From positions 2,232,001 through 2,296,000 of the forward strand of contig NZ_JAPDPC010000001.1 of assembly GCF_026283945.1 (NCBI RefSeq): DNA of 64,000 bases, given 5' to 3'. Each line of letters starts with the position of its first letter. The first letter of the stretch is position 1. The notes beneath the pieces are model-generated. The model was not told where the DNA came from. It ran no database searches and saw nothing but the letters and a program-made list of their open reading frames with translations. A program made the position numbers and the translations under genes. This document shows, one piece after another, positions 36,999-45,584 of the stretch. The DNA comes from Dyella humicola. GTDB taxonomy: Bacteria > Pseudomonadota > Gammaproteobacteria > Xanthomonadales > Rhodanobacteraceae.

Positions 36999-37937
36999 AT
37001 GGACATCGCAACCGCCACCTTTTACCACCTGCGCCCCAGGCTGCAGGGCATCGCCTACCGCATGCTTGGTTCCGTTTCGGAATCCGAGGACATTGTGCAG
37101 CACGCCTGGCTGCGCTGGCTCGAAGCGGACAAAGCTAGCATCAGCAACGCCGAAGGGTGGCTGGTGGCGACCACCACCCGAATTTCAATCGACCGCCTGC
37201 GTGCGGCCAAAGTGCCTAGACAGCCATGCGTCGGCATTTGGCACCCGGAGCCCGTGCTCGCTGAGCCGCCCGCGGCGCCTCAAGAGATCGAAGCGTTTTC
37301 CCGCGAAGTCTCCTTGACATTTCTGACCGCGCTTGAAGAGCTGCCGCCCGACGTCCGCGCCGCGTTCCTGCTGCGTGAGCTGTTCGACTTTGGCTACGAC
37401 GAGGTGGCCGGGTTGCTCGGAAAGAGCGAGGCCGCCTGTGGTCAACTCGTGCAACGGGCCAAGACACTGCTGCGTGAAGGACGCCCAGTGGGTCGCGTGC
37501 CCAGCGAGGCCCACCAGAAGCTGATGCTCAGCTTCGCCCACGCCCTCGCTCAAGGCGACCTTGCGGGGTTGGCGTCAATGCTTGCCGATGAGGCGATGCT
37601 CATGGACGATGACGGCGGTCACGTCACGGCCTTGTCCAAGCAGATCGTCGGCGGGCGGCGCATCGCCGAGCTCTTGTGCGCAGGGACGCTGCGCCAAAAA
37701 AGTGCATTGCGGGTCGAACTCGCGATGATCAACGGCCAGTACGTCGTACTGCGCTATATCAACTGCGAGCTCGAGTCCGCACAGTGCTGCGAAAACGATG
37801 GCGAATGCATTGTCCGCATCCACGTACAACGCAACCCTAAGGAGCTGGCCCAGCTAGTGGTGGCCATCACAAAACGACAGGCCCTGCTGGCAGTCTGTGA
37901 CGATAAGGGTATGCGATTTGCGTGCCATTGGAGCTAA
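36999..37937 (+). CDS. ECF41-type sigma factor with fused SnoaL-like domain (copy 2)
   Basis: 312 residues from the ATG at 36999; an upstream extension of 43 codons is unlikely because it overlaps the promoter. Regions 2 and 4 are intact. The ECF41 motifs are partly changed: WHPEP (81-85) instead of WLPEP, DDGGH instead of DGGG+basic, and NPKEL instead of NPDKL. The C-terminus also carries extra Cys residues (CELESAQCCENDGEC), absent from copy 1, which could make it redox-responsive. It is probably autoregulated from the site at 36964-36990. Confidence 0.88.
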   Translation: MDIATATFYHLRPRLQGIAYRMLGSVSESEDIVQHAWLRWLEADKASISNAEGWLVATTTRISIDRLRAAKVPRQPCVGIWHPEPVLAEPPAAPQEIEAFSREVSLTFLTALEELPPDVRAAFLLRELFDFGYDEVAGLLGKSEAACGQLVQRAKTLLREGRPVGRVPSEAHQKLMLSFAHALAQGDLAGLASMLADEAMLMDDDGGHVTALSKQIVGGRRIAELLCAGTLRQKSALRVELAMINGQYVVLRYINCELESAQCCENDGECIVRIHVQRNPKELAQLVVAITKRQALLAVCDDKGMRFACHWS

Positions 37938-38056
37938 CTCATCCCTTCTGCGATTTTTGGATTGAGCAGCAAAGTTCGAGTTCTGCAGCGTGCGGGAATT
38001 CGCGCATCTAGCAGGCCGGCCGGCCGGCTGAGTTTAGCTTCCAAAAGGCAAAGGGA

Positions 38057-38082
38057 TCCGAGCCACCCCGAAGTGGCTCGGA
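38057..38082. terminator. Strong stem-loop between sigma gene and efflux operon
   Basis: TCCGAGCCAC-cccgaa-GTGGCTCGGA, a perfect 10-bp stem with a 6-base loop. On the minus strand it lies 12 bases past the end of the efflux operon and is followed by a T-containing run. It lies between convergent genes, so it is a likely bidirectional terminator. Confidence 0.65.
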
Positions 38083-38093
38083 GGGGCGACGTA

Positions 38094-39089
38094 TCAGCTG
38101 GGGTCGACGCTGATGTTGGGGCGGACCGACATGCCTACGCGCAGCCGGCGGATGTCATCCTGGTTCGGGTCCAGACGAATGCGCACTGGTAGGCGTTGCA
38201 CAATCTTGGTGAAGTTCCCGGTGGCGTTATGGGCAGGCACGGCAGAGAAGCTTACGCCGCTGGCCGGACCCAAACTCTCCACCGAGCCCTTGAGGTGCGC
38301 TCCGGGCAAGGCATCGACGGTGATGTCCACTGACTGGCCGACTCGCATGCGGGCAAGTTGCGTTTCACGGAAATTCGCCTCCACATAGACCGCATCGAGC
38401 GGCACCAGGGTCAGTAGCGGCTCGCCTACACGAGTGTATGCACCGACACGGGCCCTACGTTGGGCCACGATACCGCTGACCGGCGCAACGATCGTGGCAT
38501 AGGACAGCTTCAGATCAGCATCCGCCTTCGTGGCCTTAGCCTTGTCCAGATTGGCCTGGAGAATAGCCACTTGCTGTTCCGCTGCTCGTAGCCCAGCGCG
38601 GTCGCGTTCTAGCGTGGCCTGCTGGATATCCCATGCGGCATCCGCTTGTTGGCGGGCCAGGATGGTGCCAGAGCCATCACGAGCGAGGTTTGTGAAGCGG
38701 TTCCGATTGGCCTCGGCGAGCTTTAGGTTGGCAGCGGAGGCCGCGACCGTTGCGCGGGCTTCCGCAATCAAGCTTTGCTGCTGATCGAGCTGGCCCTGCA
38801 GGCTGTCTGCCGTCGCCTTCGCATTAACGGTAGCGATGCGCAGATCGCGTTCGTCGATGTTCAAGAGGAGCGCGCCGGCGTGGACGTCCTGGTTGTCTTC
38901 CACCGCCAGGCGGGTAATGACACCAGCCACTTGGGGGGCGATGACGGTGGAGTCGGCCTGCACGTAGGCATCATCCGTGCCTTGCTCTGACGCAGTCGAT
39001 TCGGAGTGATTCAGGATCATGAAAGCGCCTGCCAGCGCGAAGGCGGTGATAACGCCGATCATGATGCGAAAGCGAGTGTTGGTAGCCAT
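38094..39089 (-). CDS. emrA: HlyD/EmrA-family membrane fusion protein
   Basis: 331 residues. One N-terminal membrane anchor (IMIGVITAFALAGAFMI), then TDDAYVQADSTVIAPQVAGV (lipoyl-like half), a long coiled coil (residues ~95-205, many Ala/Gln), and the second lipoyl half and beta-barrel (LKLSYATIVAPVSGIVAQRR, VEANFRETQLARMRVGQSV). It bridges the inner-membrane pump and the outer-membrane channel. Last gene of the operon with the MFS pump 29 bases upstream. Drug or aromatic-acid export is likely; the substrate is unknown. Confidence 0.9.
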   Translation of the reverse strand: MATNTRFRIMIGVITAFALAGAFMILNHSESTASEQGTDDAYVQADSTVIAPQVAGVITRLAVEDNQDVHAGALLLNIDERDLRIATVNAKATADSLQGQLDQQQSLIAEARATVAASAANLKLAEANRNRFTNLARDGSGTILARQQADAAWDIQQATLERDRAGLRAAEQQVAILQANLDKAKATKADADLKLSYATIVAPVSGIVAQRRARVGAYTRVGEPLLTLVPLDAVYVEANFRETQLARMRVGQSVDITVDALPGAHLKGSVESLGPASGVSFSAVPAHNATGNFTKIVQRLPVRIRLDPNQDDIRRLRVGMSVRPNISVDPS

Positions 39090-39118
39090 AGGATGCCGCG
39101 TACTGAGAAAGAGAGGGG

Positions 39119-40720
39119 TCAGGAGGCTGCGCTTGCCGAAGGAGCGGCAGAAGGTGGAGGGGGTGGGGTGGTGGGTGTTGTGGGTGCCGGGACGTGCTGG
39201 AGGTTCAGTACGACAGGAATCAGTACGAGGGCGAGTAACCCGAAAGCGCGATAGACATCTGCAGTAGCCAGCACGCCGGCTTGCTGCGCGATGGTGGCCC
39301 CCACAGATGCCCAGCGTGGGTCGTCCGAGGGCATTCGGGCGGCCAGACGGCCTGCCTCGTCGAGTAGCATTTCGGCGTGAAAGCGGCTGCGCACGGACGA
39401 AAGTTGGCCGACTATGGCACCGCCAAGCGTCGCGCTGAGCGCGCGGAACACGTTGACGATGCCCGACACATAGGGGCCTTCCTGCGGCTGCACGACGCTT
39501 GTGATCAGGAAGAGCAGGGGAACGATCGTCATCGGCAATCCGAGCGTGTACAGGATCTCCGGACTAACGAACTGCGCCACCATCCATTCGCTGGTAATAA
39601 GGCTTCCCAACCAGCAGGCGGCCGCAAGGCAGACGAGTCCCGCAGCAAAGATATGGCGGGCGTCTATCCAACGTTGATAAAGCAGCCCCGCCACGCACGA
39701 GCCCAGCACCAGCTGCGGCAGCCCGACGATCAGACCAATGGCCGCGCTTTGCTCCAAACGAAAGCCCTGCAGCTGCCCCAGTACATTGGCGGGCAAAGTG
39801 ACCGCGGTCGCGCCAATGAGCAGCAGCAGGACGAACACGCTGAAACCCAGCCCCAGATTGCGGCGCTGGAGCATCTGCAGTTTGATGAACGGTGCAGGAT
39901 GTCGCCATTCGCATGCCATGAACAACCCGGTGAGCATGGTTCCAGCGAGCAACGCCGCGGTCATAGCCGGGGAATGGAACCAGTCCAGGCGCACCCCTTG
40001 GTCCAGACCCACGACGAGCAACGCTAAGCCAGGAACGCCGAGCGTCAAGCCAACCCAGTCGGCCTCCCTCAAGCGTGGTAACGCCGTGGGCATCTTCGGC
40101 AAACCCCAGGCCACCAGCGCCATCGCCACTACGCCGATGGGGATCACGTGCCAGTAGACCCAACGCCAATCGCCTAAGCGATCGATGGCCAGCGTCGCCA
40201 GCCAGAGCGCGATGTTTGGCGAGAAGGTCGAGGTCAACGCGTAGAGCGCCAAGCCATGCAGTCGGAGGGACATAGGAAGGAAGCGCAGCGCACACATCAT
40301 CAGCAGCGGAATCAGCGCACCGGAGAAGAGGCCTTGGAGCGCACGCAGAACAAGCAGCAGATGTAGTTCGCGCACGAAAGGCATGAGCGCTGCCAGCGCT
40401 AGTGCCCCTGACAACATGGCTAAGTGGAAGCGCCGTAGCGAAAAGGTGATGGCGAACCAGGACGCAAAGGGCATGGCCACAAGTTCCCCGGCAGCGTAGG
40501 CGGTACTTAGCCAAGAGCCATCGTCGTGGGCAAACCCCAGGACGCCCTGTAAATCAGCTAGGACTAGGCCGGGGACGCGACTGTTCAGCCCCGCCACCAT
40601 GGCTGCCAACAAGACGCCGAGCAGGCCCATAGACATGCGAAAACCAAATACGGGCCCAGGTAGCGCAGCTGGCGGCGGGCTGCCTGGTTCCCCTGCTTGG
40701 GCGGTTGCAGCGGCCGTCAT
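39119..40720 (-). CDS. emrB: MFS transporter, DHA2/EmrB-like
   Basis: 533 residues with about 14 hydrophobic segments, the size and topology of the DHA2 (EmrB) drug:H+ antiporters. GSWLSTAYAAGELVAMPFAS in helix 2 corresponds to the conserved W.STAYLL region of EmrB, with diverged residues. The ATG overlaps the stop of the outer-membrane factor gene by four bases (ATGA), so translation is coupled. The pump works with the HlyD-family protein and the NodT-type channel encoded beside it. Confidence 0.9.
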   Translation of the reverse strand: MTAAATAQAGEPGSPPPAALPGPVFGFRMSMGLLGVLLAAMVAGLNSRVPGLVLADLQGVLGFAHDDGSWLSTAYAAGELVAMPFASWFAITFSLRRFHLAMLSGALALAALMPFVRELHLLLVLRALQGLFSGALIPLLMMCALRFLPMSLRLHGLALYALTSTFSPNIALWLATLAIDRLGDWRWVYWHVIPIGVVAMALVAWGLPKMPTALPRLREADWVGLTLGVPGLALLVVGLDQGVRLDWFHSPAMTAALLAGTMLTGLFMACEWRHPAPFIKLQMLQRRNLGLGFSVFVLLLLIGATAVTLPANVLGQLQGFRLEQSAAIGLIVGLPQLVLGSCVAGLLYQRWIDARHIFAAGLVCLAAACWLGSLITSEWMVAQFVSPEILYTLGLPMTIVPLLFLITSVVQPQEGPYVSGIVNVFRALSATLGGAIVGQLSSVRSRFHAEMLLDEAGRLAARMPSDDPRWASVGATIAQQAGVLATADVYRAFGLLALVLIPVVLNLQHVPAPTTPTTPPPPPSAAPSASAAS

Positions 40721-42204
40721 GATCGCTCCCCTCCAACCGCCGACGCTGTCAGCAACTCAGGCGACCAGCCACCACCCAATGCTCGATAAAGTGACACGAC
40801 TGACAACGCGGACGCTGTTGCGCAATCGATCAGCTCGGCCTGACTGGCCAGCAGCGAACGTCTAGCCACCAAGACAGAGGTGAAGTCGGCTGTGCCTTGC
40901 TGATATCCGCGTTGCGCCACCTCGAGTGCGGTCTGGTTTTGCGTCAGTGCTTCTTGAAGTTGCTCCTGCCGTTTTAGTTCAGTGGTGTAGGCATTGAGCG
41001 CATCGTCAACCTCGTGCCAAGCTTTCAGGACCGTCTGCTGATACGCGATGCCTGCTAGGCGATGCCGAGCCTCACTCAGCTCGAGATTGCGCTCGAGTCG
41101 CCCGCCCTGAAAGATCGGTAGATAAAGTGTCGGACCGAAGGCAAACTGTCGCGAGCTCCAACTCCCCAGGTCGGTCCGGTCGAACGCTTGCACGCCGAGA
41201 TTTCCTGTCAGGCTGATGCGGGGATAGAAATCCGCTTTTGCCGCGCCGATGTCGGCGACCGCCGCGCGTAAACGAGCTTCGGCTTGAAGGATATCCGGGC
41301 GATCGTGAGCCAGTTCGGAAGGCACACCGACGGGCAGATGCTGCGGCACGGAGGGCAGGGCGGCGCTGCCCAGGCGCGCATCCAGTTCCCGCGGCGGCTT
41401 GCCTAGAAGGAGTGCAAGTGCGTTCATCAAGGCGTCGCGCTGCTGGTGGAGTTGCGACAGGCGTGCCTCGATGGTCGCTACATCGGCGCGAGACGATGCT
41501 GCATCAAAGCGGGTCGCCACGCCGTTCTGCAGACGGCTATCGGCCAACTTCACCAGGTGTTCGGCGATCTGGCGATTCTCTTCAGTAATGGTGATCTGCG
41601 CTTGCGTACCACGTAGTAGCAGGTATATACGCGCCACGTCGCCGGCAACGGAGACCTTGACCGAGGCCCTACCAAAAGCACTGGCTTGTAAGCTGGCGTC
41701 TGCCGATTCACTCAGGTGACGCAGGTGGCCCCACAGGTCTAGCTCCCAACTAGCTTCCGCGCCGAGCAACCACGTATTGGAGGCACCGGTGGGGGCCCCG
41801 ACTGCAGCCATTGGCGAGTGTTGGCTGATCCCGGAACGCGTATAGCTGGCTTCTGCGTCAAGTTGCGGCTGCCGTTCCGCGTTGGCCAGCCCAAGCTGCG
41901 CACGGCTCTCGTCAACGCGCGCGGCGGCAGCCTGAAGATCCAGATTGGACGCGGACGCCTCAGCTTCCAGGGTCGTCAGCGTTGCATCACCGAACAGTTG
42001 CCACCATTCGGACGGTAAGGATTCCTCTGTCAACGCGAGCGACTCGGCCACCGTAGCCCGGCGCACCTTTTCGGCTGCTGCGGGCACTGCGAGCGTTGGT
42101 GGACGAACGTCTGCCAATCTCATGCAGCCGGCGAGCGCCAGAGCCAAGACGGGCGCCATATAAACGGCACGGCCCAGATTTCGGCGTCGAATTGCTCTGT
42201 TCAT
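40717..42204 (-). CDS. Outer-membrane efflux lipoprotein, NodT/OprM-like
   Basis: 495 residues from the ATG at 42202-42204 (AGGA upstream). Lipobox LALAGC with Cys27. Two OEP repeats are visible: SEWWQLFGDATLTTLEAEAS opening the first, and HDRPDILQAEARLRAAVADI in the second half, with FYPRISLTGNLG and FQGGRLERNLELSEARHRL. These form the trimeric outer-membrane tunnel of tripartite pumps. First gene of the three-gene efflux operon; a small membrane-protein ORF lies 86 bases upstream on the same strand. Confidence 0.92.
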   Translation of the reverse strand: MNRAIRRRNLGRAVYMAPVLALALAGCMRLADVRPPTLAVPAAAEKVRRATVAESLALTEESLPSEWWQLFGDATLTTLEAEASASNLDLQAAAARVDESRAQLGLANAERQPQLDAEASYTRSGISQHSPMAAVGAPTGASNTWLLGAEASWELDLWGHLRHLSESADASLQASAFGRASVKVSVAGDVARIYLLLRGTQAQITITEENRQIAEHLVKLADSRLQNGVATRFDAASSRADVATIEARLSQLHQQRDALMNALALLLGKPPRELDARLGSAALPSVPQHLPVGVPSELAHDRPDILQAEARLRAAVADIGAAKADFYPRISLTGNLGVQAFDRTDLGSWSSRQFAFGPTLYLPIFQGGRLERNLELSEARHRLAGIAYQQTVLKAWHEVDDALNAYTTELKRQEQLQEALTQNQTALEVAQRGYQQGTADFTSVLVARRSLLASQAELIDCATASALSVVSLYRALGGGWSPELLTASAVGGERS

Positions 42205-42289
42205 TTGGAGTCCTAAAACGCTGATGTGCGCGGCCATCCACGCTCACGACCTTCGTTTGCTAAGAGGAACCACTGGGTGCATCTTGCCG

Positions 42290-42508
42290 TCACGCTCTTT
42301 CTTGACGCATTTGGTCCGGGTTCCGAAAAGAAACCACGCCAAAACAAAGGAGTACTTGATCCGGACGAATGGCCACTTTCGTTCGATCACTGGCGACCGT
42401 TCTTCCCTCGGCGTACGCCCGAGTCACGAACAGCACGAGGCCGCAGATGCTTGCGGCGATCAGAAATGAAATGATGCGTCCGAGGCCGGACGATGAGTTA
42501 GCGGACAT
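42290..42508 (-). CDS. Possible small membrane protein upstream of the efflux operon
   Basis: 72 residues from the ATG at 42506-42508, preceded by GGAGG at eight bases distance. One hydrophobic helix (GRIISFLIAASICGLVLFVT) after a Ser-rich head, then a short basic/polar tail. No family is recognised. The good ribosome site and common strand suggest it could be the leader gene of the efflux operon. Confidence 0.45.
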   Translation of the reverse strand: MSANSSSGLGRIISFLIAASICGLVLFVTRAYAEGRTVASDRTKVAIRPDQVLLCFGVVSFRNPDQMRQERA

Positions 42509-42699
42509 GATGGCTGCCTCCAAACAAACAGAGATCGCTATGTGAAATGTTCACTTTTTCCTGCGTTGGATGACGCCAAGACGGAGTGGTCGGTGGCCGG
42601 CGTGACGGCGCGTCGCGGATGACGAGTCAAGAGCGATGCTAGTCGGCATCCATGCGTCGCGGAACCAGCTGTTGATGCATCATCACGTTGCGCCCGGAA

Positions 42700-43123
42700 C
42701 AACAATGCCTCCGCGGCCGCTTCTCATCGAATGCCTCGGCAGTCGTCGATGACGCCATACATGAGGCCGTCGAACGAGCCATCCTCGGCACAGGCGTGAC
42801 GGGTCGCCGGGCGCTCACCCGCAGCCTTCCCAAGGTGATCCGTCGCGACAACGGCAAAGAGCGTTGCGGCAAGGCCATGGTTGTTTTGGCTCACGCGCAT
42901 GGCGTGCACCTACGCCTGATCGAATCAGGCTAGCGAAACCAGAGCCCCTATATCCCTTCGTTCAACGTCTTCTTGAGCGACGAGTACCTCAACGAACACC
43001 GCTTTCACAGTCTTCAACACGCGCCTACAGGGATCGAAAACTGGCGCCGAGAATACAACGAGGAGCGACGAAGAAGGCGTTGGGCGGCTTGGCACTCGCC
43101 GCCTACGCCGAGCAGATACGTGA
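42700..43123 (+). pseudogene. IS3-family transposase (OrfB) C-terminal remnant, frameshifted
   Basis: Frame one: VIRRDNGKERCGKAMVVLAH and HGVHLRLIESG (OrfB: VIRTDNGKEFCGRAM...HGVQLRLIEPGKPNQNAYIESF). After a frame change at ~42930: NQSPYIPSFNVFLSDEYLNE, HRFHSLQHA and WRREYNEER. A further change gives KKALGGLALAAYAEQI (OrfB: KKALGGLTPAAYARQL). So the third catalytic domain of an IS3-type integrase core survives in pieces. No terminal repeats were identified. Confidence 0.82.
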
Positions 43124-43389
43124 CCCTAGGCTCTCATTAGTGTTGTCACTGAAGCGGGGGCGTTTTCGGGCCACGAGAAGACATTATCCCTGCGTGAAAT
43201 GTCATTTTTTGCAAGCTTTTCACAACTGTATTTTTTCCTAATGACTAGCGGCAAAAGTTGGAGATTGCCTGGCATCGGCGCAAAATACGGGCCTAGCCGG
43301 GGCCGCCTTGCAGGGCCTGAAAGCCATTACGGGCGACGACCCCGGCTCACTTTGGAGGTTCATTCCACGGTCGTATCAAGGGGTAATTT

Positions 43390-44607
43390 ATGCTCCGCTC
43401 AATTATTGCCATGGGCTGCATGCTTGGCCTGTACGTCAATGCATTCGCCGCGGACGTTAAGTCGATCTCACGCCTCGCCGCCGGACCCGATAACATTCTT
43501 TTCGTCGCCGATTGGAAAGCCGCGGAGGTTCACGCCATCGAGCTTCCACCGGCGGCGCAACAGCCCGCGGGGACCACGTTCAACGTCCTCGACCTGGAAA
43601 CGCTGCTCTCGCAACAGGTCGGCGGTGCAAGAGTGGCCGTGGAGGACATGGTGGTTCGCCCCGGAACGGCGCAGGTCTTTGTCGCGATTAGCTACGGCCC
43701 GGAGAAAACGCCGGCATTGTTCATCGTGACCAGCGACAAGAAAGCGCATAAGGTCGATCTGAAGGCCGCGCGTTCGACCTCGGTGGCGCTTCGCGACGCG
43801 CCCGCGGCAGACGAAAAGTTCTGGAAGAAGTTTCCCGAGCGAAGCTTCACGGTCACTGACATGAAGTGGCATGACGGCGAGCTGTTTGTGGCCGGACTTT
43901 CGAACCAGGATTTTGCCTCGACTCTACGCCGCGTCCGCTATCCGTTCGACGCCAAGCAGTCGATTAGCTCCGTGGAGATCTTCCATGGCGGGCATGATCA
44001 GCTCGAGACACGCGCGCCGATCCGTGCAATGAGCTTCGCGAACCTTGGCGGAAAGCCCTACCTCGTCGCCGCTTATACGTGCACACCGCTGGTGATTATT
44101 CCGATCGATGATCTGAAAGATGGCGCTCATGTGCGCGGCAAGACAGTGGCCGAACTTGGCTACGGCAATACGCCCGCTGACATGGTCTCATTCACGAGAA
44201 CCTCGCAGGGTAAGACTACGGACCTTCTCATGCTTGTGAACTACAACCGGATAGCGGACGTCATCCCGGTGTCGGAACTGGAAGCGGCACGTGTCCGTCC
44301 CGGCATCGAAAAGCAGGTTCCGTACGGGCAGATCACCGGGCTCGATGTGGGGGAGGCCCCTCTTGCCGGCGTGATGCGCCTCGACAACCTCGATGACAAG
44401 TCGTTCGTTGCTGTTCGTCGCGACCTTCAGCAGGACGAGCTGCAGTTGGTCACCATGGGCAAGGACCTGAGCTTTCGTTTGACGGATCACATCTCGGAGT
44501 ACACCTTCCCCGATTTCAGCTTCAAGGGAAAAAAGCCCCAGCAGCAATACGTCAACATGCTGCTGAAGGATGAAGAGCTACCGGAGTTCATCAAGGCTTC
44601 GGATTAA
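43390..44607 (+). CDS. Exported protein of unknown function
   Basis: 405 residues, with a hydrophobic signal (MLRSIIAMGCMLGLYVNAFA) predicting export. The mature protein is rich in beta-strand-like segments, with repeated patterns such as LAAGPDNILFVADWKAAEVH and MKWHDGELFVAGLSNQDFAS that suggest a beta-propeller, but no family is recognised. It shares an apparent operon with the next gene (4-base gap). The pair may form a periplasmic or surface complex. Confidence 0.65.
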   Translation: MLRSIIAMGCMLGLYVNAFAADVKSISRLAAGPDNILFVADWKAAEVHAIELPPAAQQPAGTTFNVLDLETLLSQQVGGARVAVEDMVVRPGTAQVFVAISYGPEKTPALFIVTSDKKAHKVDLKAARSTSVALRDAPAADEKFWKKFPERSFTVTDMKWHDGELFVAGLSNQDFASTLRRVRYPFDAKQSISSVEIFHGGHDQLETRAPIRAMSFANLGGKPYLVAAYTCTPLVIIPIDDLKDGAHVRGKTVAELGYGNTPADMVSFTRTSQGKTTDLLMLVNYNRIADVIPVSELEAARVRPGIEKQVPYGQITGLDVGEAPLAGVMRLDNLDDKSFVAVRRDLQQDELQLVTMGKDLSFRLTDHISEYTFPDFSFKGKKPQQQYVNMLLKDEELPEFIKASD

Positions 44608-44611
44608 AGCC

Positions 44612-45409
44612 ATGCGCTGGCGAAAGCTCCTCGGTGGCATGGCCTTTGCCATGGTGTTGCAGGTCGCAACGGCCGGACCGTCTGAGCCGCGGGTCGTACT
44701 CGTGCAGCCATCAGGTGCCGTGGCTCCCGCTAACCTTCTTCGTCTGTCGGTCGTGTTCGATGCGCCGGTCGAAGGTGCAGTGCTGCCGAGGATCGCTCTT
44801 TCCCATGCCGATGGTCGACCGCTGCAGGAGCCATTCCTGCAACAGGAGTTGTGGTCACCAGACGGAAAGATCCTGACGCTGCTGTTGCATCCCGGGCGCG
44901 TCAAGACAGGTCTGGTCGCGCGCGAGCAGCTGGGTCCTATCTTAAGTGCGGGGGATGACGTGGTACTCACGTTCGATGGGCATCTCATCAAGCAATGGCA
45001 CGTAGGTCCCGTGGACGCGACGGGTCCAGTCGCGTCAGCGTGGAAGTTGTCGCATTTACGCTCCGGTTCGCGTCAACCACTCGTCGTTACTCTCGACGGA
45101 CCGATCGACGGTCGCGACGTCGACTACTTGGCGGTCGTTGGAGCTGCAGATCGTCTCGTCGAAGGGAAGGCCCAATTGCAGGAGGGCGAAACGACGTGGA
45201 CGTTCACGCCGGTTGCGGCATGGCAGCCCGGAGAATACCGCTTAGTCGTGCGAGATACTCTGGAAGATCCATCTGGCAATCGACTCGGTGGGCACTTCGA
45301 AACGCCCATAGGGGCTCCGCAGTCTAGGGCGACTGTGACCGCCATCGCTTTCAAAATTGGCCCGGACTCGTCGTCTTCGGGCAGGGCCGGCCTCGAGCGC
45401 AGTGATTAG
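44612..45409 (+). CDS. Exported protein with Ig-like domains, unknown function
   Basis: 265 residues from the ATG at 44612, four bases after the preceding stop, so translation is probably coupled. A signal segment (MRWRKLLGGMAFAMVLQVATA) precedes two beta-sandwich-like units: LLRLSVVFDAPVEGAVLPRI and WTFTPVAAWQPGEYRLVVRD with SGNRLGG, similar to SbsA-type Ig-like domains found in bacterial surface proteins. The stop codon falls inside dispersed repeat copy H, so the original C-terminus may have been altered. Confidence 0.65.
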   Translation: MRWRKLLGGMAFAMVLQVATAGPSEPRVVLVQPSGAVAPANLLRLSVVFDAPVEGAVLPRIALSHADGRPLQEPFLQQELWSPDGKILTLLLHPGRVKTGLVAREQLGPILSAGDDVVLTFDGHLIKQWHVGPVDATGPVASAWKLSHLRSGSRQPLVVTLDGPIDGRDVDYLAVVGAADRLVEGKAQLQEGETTWTFTPVAAWQPGEYRLVVRDTLEDPSGNRLGGHFETPIGAPQSRATVTAIAFKIGPDSSSSGRAGLERSD

Positions 45410-45428
45410 TCATGGTTATCTCGGAGAG
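45399..45428 (+). repeat. Dispersed 30-bp repeat, copy H (diverged)
   Basis: GTGATTAGTCATGGTTATC followed by TCGGAGAGG. GATTAG, the 5-base spacer and GTTATC are preserved. It overlaps the last codons of the upstream gene. Confidence 0.45.
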
Positions 45429-45584
45429 GGGAGGGGCTCCGCCAAGATGAGTAATGTACCGTTCCGACTCGATATCGGTATTCCGCCCCGTTCTCAGTGA
45501 CCATGTCATGGCGGCTAGGTAGCTGGCCGAGAGAAGGGCAGCTTTGCCTTGCGCCACGTAACAAGTCACCGCTTCCAGCTAGTT

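Noticed and set aside
42290-42508. DUF1656-type efflux subunit interpretation of the small ORF
   Set aside because: DUF1656 proteins have two helices and a distinct N-terminal pattern; this product has a single helix and does not match.
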